Source of the DNA: Mikania micrantha
Lineage: Eukaryota; Streptophyta; Magnoliopsida; Asterales; Asteraceae
Length of the DNA: 64,000 nt
NCBI GenBank assembly: GCA_009363875.1
Contig: CM018693.1
Location: 73,888,986-73,952,985, forward strand
Direction: 5' to 3'
Shown here piece after piece: positions 56,655-64,000 of the stretch (positions are counted from its first letter, which is position 1; every line of letters begins with the position of its first letter). The notes below the pieces were generated by a model that worked only from the letters and a program-made list of their open reading frames with translations, was not told the DNA's origin and did no database searches. Both the position numbers and the translations under genes were made by a program.

Positions 56655-57121
56655 TGTAGGTCCATGTCTAGGATCTAAATGATCTCGTGTAGCATGATAT
56701 CAAGGGCAGAATCCATAACATCATGTTTGAACAAAAGTAAAATAGATCAAGATGAATAGAATTGAACAAAATCAATGTAAACACAATCCACTCTTCTTGT
56801 ATTAATCAATAACATTCAGTGAGTACAATCAGAGAGAAATTACTATCTTCAGAAATCTGAATTATGTTCCAGATCAATACTAAGTTCAACTAAACTTAGC
56901 TATTTATAGATTGTTTTGTCGATACTATTTATATCAAAAATACTAATGCCGATACTACTAATATCGACACAACTATCTTCGATACTATTAATATCGAAAC
57001 CATTACTATAGGTATTAATACTATCGACAAATTATATACTTGTACAAATTTCAAAAAATAAAGAAACTAACACAAAATTTAAAGAAAATAACTGAAGCTT
57101 GTTGCTATCAGGGTACTAACA
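56655..57121 (-). repeat. 5' LTR of copia B
   Basis: On the minus strand it starts TGTTAGTACCCTGATAGC (57121) and ends GGACCTACA (56655), 467 bp. A TATAAATA box lies at 56901-56908 and further TCGATA motifs at 56925-57030. The sequence beyond 57121 is gag linker of another copia, so copia B appears inserted into copia C. The start is inferred from TG and the change of context. Confidence 0.65.
56901..56908 (-). promoter_or_regulatory. TATA box of the copia B LTR
   Basis: TATAAATA on the minus strand within the LTR; typical promoter position for a short copia LTR. Confidence 0.6.
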
Positions 57122-59141
57122 AAGACACATTTGTTTTTAACATTATCATCAGTTTTAACAAAATTAGTCTTAAATTTCTTAAACATTTCATTCGGTTTAA
57201 TTTTGATTGTTTCAAACTTTCCAACAAAGTCAGCTTTTGGAACAAAATGTGATTTTTTATATGAAACTGAACAATCTATGCTACTCCCAACACTTCTTTC
57301 TTCTTCCTCCTCACTTCGACCTGTAACACTAAAACCTTCTGCACAAACCTCAGAATTATCAGAACGATTTAAATCAGTCAAAATAGGATCTGTTGTGAGT
57401 GAAACTGGTTTGCTAGAACCAGTGGTGAACTGAAACCTTCGGTCTGACTTCAACAGCAGATCATCAACAGACTTGTTGATCTTGGGCATGATGGAATAAT
57501 TATGGTTAAAAGGAGGTTTCACCTCAGTATAACCAAACCCTATTGTCTCCCTTCCCTTGTTCTCAAAATCTACCAATTTAGCAACCATATTACTTGAGTA
57601 GTCATATTTGTCAACTCTGATTTTTGTTTTAGACAACTCAGCTTTAGCTTGTTCTAACTCTAAATTAATCTCAGCTATCCGATGCTTGGCATCCCAATAG
57701 TTGGACTCCTTGTCAATCAAAAGCTATTTTGGCTTTGAAATATCAAAGCCTCATTTTGAGATCGATATTTAAAAACCTTTTCAATGCAAAAAGTAGAGCA
57801 GAGGTTTTCAGTTACCTCATTACGCTTCTCATCAACCTCGGCCATGAATGCATGGCTCAATGTCACCTCTAACTCCTGAACTTGATCACTCCAGCCATAA
57901 GCATCTGATTCTTGAGTGACTAAAGCTTTGTATGTTCTAGCTCCTGAAGCATCACCTGCTTTCTTCTCAGCCTCCTTCATATTCTTGGGCTGCTTGCACT
58001 CCCGAGCAAAGTGACCCGGCTGGTCACAATTGTAGCACCTGAGCTTTGACTTATCAAATCCGAGCCTCTTCCCCGGATTGTTCCCAAAACTATTCTTTCC
58101 ATATTTCATAATGAACTTCTTCGCTCTGAAGACCGCCATGGCCATCTGCAATGCAAGGTCCATCTCCTCTACATCAGCAGGATTCATCTGCTCTAGATTA
58201 TCCTGTGTTAGATTGGCTGGTGCCAATTCAACTGCAAGGAAAGAATTGTAACTTTTCATAAATCCTTTGAACAGTAGCAGGTTTTCATCACTCTTGGGAC
58301 TGATTTTGGTCACTAAACTAGCTTGCCCTGAGGAGAGGAATGTGGTCTCATATGGAACTGATTGTGATCCTAAGGCTTGATAACTGATTGAAGACATAAG
58401 TGATGAGTTCTCTGAGGATGGGGTAATACCCATGGAGCTAGCATGGTTCAAGGCTCTCTGCTTATCGTCCATATCATAGGAATTGATGATGGATATCAGC
58501 TCACTCAAGGTTGTCTTATACATATCCTTGGTCCTCTTGATAGTAGTACAATTGGAGTTCCAATTCTATGCCAAAGAGTTCAACAAATTCTTATTGACCT
58601 CTCCCTTGGTCATTTCAATTCCTGCACCTGTCATTTCTGTCATAAGGTGGGTGAAACGGTTGAGCTGAGCTTCCCGAGACTCTCCTTTGACGTAGTTGAA
58701 CATGTTGAACCGTTGTCTCAACATGTCCTTTCTACTTTCCTTCGTGTCTTCATTCCCTTCAAAGCGTTCAACCAATGCATCCCATAGTTGTTTTGCAGTC
58801 TTGTGCTCCTTAAACCTGTATGCAACCTCAGTAGAAAAAACCATAGTGATGGAGGCATAAGCCTTGTCATCTTTCTCTCTACGTAGGATGTAGTTCTCGG
58901 TGAACAACTCCGGGTCCTTAGGAATCAACCCATTCTGCTCGCTCTCGTACACGGGCACGTAAGGCCCTTCCTCGATTGACCTCCATATCTTAGGATCAGT
59001 ACACTTAATGAATGACTTAAACCTAAACTTCCAGTCCTGAAAGTTATCGCCTGAAACTAGCCTCAGTGGCTTGGTACCCATTCCATTCTCGTTGTCCAGG
59101 TTCAGTAGGTTTGAGAGGTTTGTCAAGTTCTTGGAAGCCAT
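57122..59141 (-). pseudogene. Copia gag (copy C), one nonsense and one frameshift
   Basis: Start ATG at 59141 (MASKNLTNLSNLL). Capsid region: LVSGDNFQDWKFRFKSFI, then KQLWDALVERFEGNEDTKE (about residues 118-136) and RFNMFNYVKGES. A TAG at 58566-58568 interrupts the frame after NSLA. The same frame continues with WNSNC..MYKTTLSELISIINSYD to a zinc knuckle CYNCDQPGHFAREC (about residues 364-377) and a Lys/Glu-rich linker, ending at 57717. A frameshift near 57720 leads into a further 200 codons with a likely coiled coil (RIAEINLELEQAKAELSKTK). The 3' part is cut at 57121 by the copia B LTR. Moderately preserved, SIRE-like by layout. Confidence 0.8.
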
Positions 59142-59159
59142 GTCTAGAAAAATTATAAG

Positions 59160-59530
59160 TGTCAGTTCACGAAGCTCAGAAAGTACTCTAAGTGAAGTAC
59201 ACGAAGCAAACTATACGAAGTCCCCAAGTGCTCGAAGTTAGCAAGTTCTCGAAGTCTTGTGAAGTATCTGAAACTAAGTACTCGAAGCAGAGTAATCAAA
59301 ATCCAAGTATGCGAAGTTCAGGTACTCGAACATAAGTAAAAGCCAAGCAAGTACACGAAGTCAAGATCTAGAAAAGAAAGTACCCGAAGCCAAGAACACG
59401 AAACATTGTACTCGAACTGAAGATCATGAAATCAATTATCCAAATCCAAGTAGCTGAAATCCAATACATGAACACTAGTACACGAAACACTGTATTCGAA
59501 GTCGAGTTCTCGAAAAACACTTGAAAAATT
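59160..59530 (-). repeat. Copia C leader with CGAAGT cassette
   Basis: Between PBS and gag ATG. ACTCGAAG, CACGAAGT and CTCGAAGT variants recur about every 12-25 bp, some twenty times. The 68-aa frame across it is repeat-derived and not a gene. Confidence 0.75.
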
Positions 59531-59657
59531 CCAGAGGAAATTTCTTTAAGATCTAGACCTCCAAATTTATACAACAGCTAGATGGAGTGGAAATGAACAG
59601 GAAAGTCGCAAACTTGATTGAAAAAGATAATACCTTGGTGTTGAAAAAGGCCTCCAA

Positions 59658-59669
59658 GCTCTGATACCA
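59658..59669 (-). promoter_or_regulatory. Primer binding site of copia C
   Basis: TGGTATCAGAGC on the minus strand, two bases from the LTR end at 59672. Confidence 0.85.
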
Positions 59670-59671
59670 CT

Positions 59672-59885
59672 TGTAGGTCCTCAAACTGATCAAGAACGTA
59701 GCTTTATGGCTACAAACAGCACCAAATGCATCTAGATGTACGGAATCCAAGTTAGATACAACAGATGTAATAGAAAAGTTAATCCCTTTAGAATCAAAAT
59801 TTGACCTAATGTTCAACCACAAACAAAAATTAACTAAAACAAAGATTAGGATAAGTTTACAAACCTTCTTTTGCTGCTATATAAC
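59672..59885 (-). repeat. 5' LTR of copia C, probably truncated
   Basis: It ends (minus strand) GAGGACCTACA at 59672. A possible start TGTTATATAGCAGC at 59885 would make it only 214 bp, short for this group and without a clear TATA box, so part of U3 may be lost. The right limit is uncertain. Confidence 0.4.
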
Positions 59886-62660
59886 AACTTTCATTCCATT
59901 CCTTTCCAGAAGTTTATCAAACTTATGGTACCACTACGTTACCGTCGGTCCGACCTCTACCACTTAATGGTAAACGAACTAAGAAGAGACTTAATGCAAT
60001 TGAATTCGCATATGAGCACATGATTACAGTGATATAATTTAGACATTATCCTAATAAAGCTATCCATAGCCATCTCACCATCTCATAGTCTTACAAATTT
60101 ACATTTAAAAGTATTTGGCATCCCAAAATGTTTTGACTCTTCAAAGTTTTATCACATAGAATTCCCATTCAATCATTTACCCATGTTTTAAAATGTTTAA
60201 AACACTTCATACATAAATAATAGAAATTTCAAGTTTAAATGTCTTGAAATCAAACAGAATTTTGACCATTTTTGCGGGTTCTGGAAATATTATCACACAT
60301 GTGGCCTATAACCAACAAGTCTAGCTAGAACTTCTTGAGTTTATAGGACTTCTTGTTTCGTCTTGTTTCATTCTTGTTTCATCTTGTTTCATTCGCATAT
60401 GTCATCTTTGATATTTCCCAGATATTCCACTATGAAATTAACTTGATACGTACCCAAGATGTATCCATATGAAAATAATTTAAATAACATAACAGATGTT
60501 AGAAATTACTTTAGGTTTGATAAGAAATAAGTATATGAACACCTAGAGATACACTAGGATATCATTAATGCATAGAATAATAATTTGGAAAGCATAACAT
60601 ACAACCTATAGTCAAAATAAAATAAGTAAGCATGCTTCTCAGCCCTACTGTTACAAATCAAAATGACTAGAAAAGGGGTAATGAACTCACCTGCGTTGTG
60701 TTGGATGGTTGACTTGTTTACCGTTACGCGCGCTCGTTGTTGGTAGTTTACTTGTGTTGAAAACCTGTGTTTCATTGGTATATGTTTAATGTTGTAAATA
60801 AGTGTTTGTCCTTGAGTTTGTGTTTAGGGTTGAATGATCATCTAGGTGATCTTTCCTAACTTGTAAGAGTCACTGACCTTTCCTATGCGATAAGCGTTAT
60901 TTCTAAGTTATAAGACCCTTAACCATAGTTAGTTAACTTTTAAAATTATATATAGGAAAACATGTTAGATTATTTAACCTTTTATGAAGATAATAGTGTA
61001 ATTTATTTGTAAAAGTTCTTCTGTTATTTAGTATCAACTTTTAAGTATCCTAGACACATAATAATACTAAGGCATTTTAGTAAAACTTAGGTTTAAGTTA
61101 TGAACATATTAAGTTTCTGAACACCTAGAGTTGGATGAAGTCAAGATCAACCCCACCAACCCCTTGGCATCCAAGTGGTTTGTTTTATTCATACATATTA
61201 TTATATTTAACCTTTTGTGATTAGGAACACTTGGATTATCTTGGATAACAAGTATCGACAGGTTAATATCGATGGGACACTTAGCCGGTTTCAAAATGAG
61301 GCCATTGATACTAATAGCATCGATGGTAGCCTTTAATTGATGTTCCGCCTGTAGACATTGTTAATATCGATGGATTCCCTGCTATTCCCCTTGGATTTCA
61401 GTGTTTAATTAAATTTGATGGAACTAGGACCAATGGAGTAGTATCGATAATGTTAGTATCGGTCAAATCATTAAAATAATCCTTGTCAACACTATCATGT
61501 TCAATCCACTCTATCAGCCTCCAACGTGACTAGTATCAATGGAATTATGGTTTAAAACACTTGGATTAGGTTGTAGTATTAGTATCGACGAGCTGTATGT
61601 GGTAAGGTTAGTGTCGACACTATAAGTGTCGACACAAGACTTAGTTTCTAAAAAGGTTGTCCGTCGATATTGCTAATATCGACAATCTCCTTGGCATCGA
61701 TACTAAGGTCATCGAGAATGGTAATTTCGATGATGCCTTGGGCCATTCTCCTTGGAAGATGTCAAACTTAACAGTATCGACGAGCACATAGCCATTTTGA
61801 AGCCATCGAACTTTTTAGGTTCGATGGACGGTTGTCTTATCAAACTGCCGTCGATACTATTAGTATGGACGTGTTATTGCGTCGATACTAACACCTTTGA
61901 CAACTACACCTTTCCTAGCTTCCTAATGCTCATTCCAAGCCAACCCTAGTAGTATAGGATCGTTCGCTAGTCGTTTTTAAGTGATTTGGTAGTCCCTAAA
62001 CCGGTTCAAGTTCAAGTGGTTTGAGTTTGATGTAAACCCTGAAAAACCGAACCTTGGAGCTCCAATGTCGATCGTTTTGGGTGGATTGAGCTCCGATTAT
62101 TTGTACTTCTAAGTTCTATATGTTGTAAGGAGCGTTTTGACACTAAAATCTATGAATTTGGTTGAGAAATGGTGAGGTTGAGTGTTCCTGTTTTAGAGAG
62201 AGAAACTCTAGAGAGAGAGAAGCTGGAAATGAGAAGGAACAGGGGAGGGAAATCTTTCATAACTAGGGCGTTCATTCTCGTGCCTGGGTAGTTCGTTTTT
62301 ACGAATAAGCGTTCTTTTTACTACGAAATATAAATTATTTGGTTTCTTTACACGATAAGATTATTTATAACTTTTTGGGTGGTAATTTTTAATAAATATT
62401 TTAAATTTCTTTTTGGTATGTTTATAATTAAAAAATGTTCATTTTTACATTTTCGTCAGAAAACGCAACTTACGTGCATATTTGTACAGAGCGCTAACTA
62501 TACGAATGCGACGTCAGTTCCACCTTCTAACTTGGTTATCTAATTACCATATATCACTTAAAATATCAAACTAACAGATATATTCGTGTGAATCGTCACC
62601 CACACGAATACGCTGTCGGTCTAACATTTAAGTAATGCTATATGGTTATTATTAGATAGT
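59886..62660 (-). repeat. Gypsy LTR remnant with TCGATA cassette, minus orientation
   Basis: No gene. It has the block GCATGCTTCTCAGCCC (60631-60646) and donor-like ACGCAG|GTGAGTTCATT (intron side from 60690), a cassette of TCGATA/TATCGAC motifs (61250-61880), a block resembling 46300-46400 (TTGTACTTC..CGTTTTG.CAC, about 62099-62150), AGAGAGAG (62195-62220) and a perfect ATTCGTGTG..CACACGAAT hairpin (62582-62609). The order matches the array LTRs, except that GGTTCGG is replaced by TCGATA. The ends are not clear. Confidence 0.65.
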
Positions 62661-63080
62661 TATATCCTCACTGCCGTTTATAGATTTTATTGTGATGAAA
62701 CTTACTCATTTGTCTTTTCCCGTTAGATTCCCAGTCGTCTAATCCTCGTTATCAGAGGATTTGTGATGTGACTGTTATGTTTTGTCTTTTCCTCCCATTG
62801 TCATTTTGTTGTTTATGCACATCTTTGTTTGTGATACCATAGTTGTTTGATTTATTTACACATTGTATCATAGCTTGGCATATAAATACAATTAAGTATC
62901 TATATTTATAATGTGTAACTGTAACTGATGTACTACCATACAGTCTCCTGACGGTTTCGTACTGGTTGTCACATATGCTCATAACAGTTTTCGTACTACC
63001 AACCAAGTCATCTACTCTTTACTTAAAAAATTCAATTAACAAACAACTACTTGGAAGGATTAGTCATCTAAGACTTATAC
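62661..63080. other. No recognisable feature
   Basis: AT-rich sequence between the LTR remnant and the copia fragment. The 84-aa frame on the minus strand (62752-63006) has no recognisable family and its codons look non-coding. Confidence 0.4.
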
Positions 63081-63966
63081 GCCACAAAGTTTGAAAAATG
63101 AGAGCCTTCTAAAGATGATGATTAAGGGTGGCCAGTGGATTGAAATGACAATCCTTGACTTATTGGGTCAACCCAAGACCTTAAAGGTTCCCAATCTCAA
63201 CTAATTGTTTCTATATGTGCATGTTACCTCTAATGCTGCTTTTAACAGCACTTGGATAGTTGATAGTGGGGAATCTAGGCACATGAATGGTGATATATCG
63301 CTCCTTTCAAATGTTAATTCTATTAAAGGAGAATATGTGGCTTTTGTTGGTGATAAGGGTGGAATCATTATTGTGGAATTTAAGTCTAAGTAAGATGAAC
63401 AGTCTAATTCATAACAGCTTGGTTGACGGAGTTAGTCTGAAGAATTTCAAGTTATCTGATGTTTGCATTTCATCCTTAAAGGGAAAGCAGACCAAGCGGT
63501 CTCATAGGCCAAAGAAGTTTCACTCTATCACTGTTCCACTTAAGCCTCTCCGTATAGATCTGTTTGATCGTGTCAACCGCAAGAGTATTGCTGGTGACCA
63601 GTGTTGTCTAGTTATCACTGATAAGTTCTCTAGGTATTCTTGGGTTTTATTCATGAAGGAAAAATCAGAGACCTTTTATTGCATACAAATTCTTGTCAAT
63701 AAAATGGAGTCTTATATAAGCTCAAGGTTCAAATGTTCGGAATGGATAATCAAACGGAATTCAAGAATCATAATACGGAGGCATTTTACAATGCATGTGA
63801 TATTTTACACCAATTTAGTGCTCCATATGTCCCCCAAATGAATGGTGTTTCTAAACGAAAGAACATGACATTGATTGAGGCCGCTCGGACTATGCTTGCT
63901 GACTCTTCTTTACCCGTACATTTTCGGGATGAAGCCATTGCCAACGCTTGTTACATGTTAAATTAG
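63081..63966 (+). pseudogene. Copia protease to integrase fragment (copy D), broken
   Basis: It begins near 63112 with a gag-like end, then the protease context WIVDSGESRHMNGD (about 63257-63298; the usual Cys after DSG is Glu) and EYVAFVGDKGG. After a stop at 63391 the integrase follows in another frame (PLRIDLFDRVN, LVITDKFSRYSWVLFMKEKSE). A second shift leads to GMDNQTEFKN, FSAPYVPQMNGVSKRKN and LIEAARTMLADSSLP up to a TAG after MLN. The usual catalytic Glu of the NGV-x-ERKN motif is Lys here. The rest of pol would lie beyond the stop. Four copia copies in this window are therefore all dead. Confidence 0.8.
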
Positions 63967-64000
63967 GTTTTGATTATTAAGAGACACATGATGAATAATG

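Noticed and set aside
57131..57433. Plus-strand ORF of 100 codons over the copia C linker
   Set aside because: Antisense shadow of the coiled-coil and linker frame; no independent support.

Overview
The window is nuclear DNA from a flowering plant and is built entirely of transposable elements. I found no host protein-coding, rRNA or tRNA gene. The mix of Tekay-type Ty3/gypsy chromoviruses with LTRs of about 2-4 kb, SIRE-like Ty1/copia fragments and a hAT-type MITE suits a large, repeat-rich eudicot genome. Asteraceae is my best guess, from element style only.

The centrepiece is 17940-44820: four direct-repeat LTRs separated by three internal regions, all on the minus strand, in the order LTR1-int1-LTR2-int2-LTR3-int3-LTR4. 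The starts of LTR2, LTR3 and LTR4 are exactly 8143 bp apart. The whole 26.9-kb block is flanked by one 5-bp target-site duplication, CATAG (17935-17939 and 44821-44825). It is therefore one insertion that grew into a three-unit tandem array by unequal recombination. All three units share one reverse-transcriptase frameshift. Diagnostic base differences place a second crossover inside a 639-bp stretch of gag.

Left of the array: 1-5760 holds gene-free LTR remnants. 5761-15488 is a degraded plus-strand Tekay-like element with PBS, an intact extra acidic/coiled-coil ORF, broken gag-pol, a polypurine tract and a 3' LTR. 15489-16915 is a minus-strand copia gag/protease remnant. 16916-17939 is part of an LTR into which the array inserted.

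Right of the array: more of the old host sequence; a solo LTR with perfect CTTGT duplications (45325-47192); a plus-strand gypsy LTR with PBS (47398-49511); a copia deletion derivative in which the leader is joined to RNase H (49769-51012); a truncated plus-oriented gypsy LTR carrying a hAT-like MITE (about 51090-54771); two nested minus-strand copia gag regions (54772-59885); another gypsy LTR (about 59890-62660); and a plus-strand copia protease/integrase fragment running towards the right edge.

No element here could move by itself. The main interest is structural: the single-insertion tandem array; modular LTRs in which a conserved frame carries different short CpG-rich repeat cassettes; a TATA box followed by a consensus splice donor and a distant acceptor inside the LTR, suggesting a leader intron; and small inverted repeats whose arms change in a compensating way between copies.
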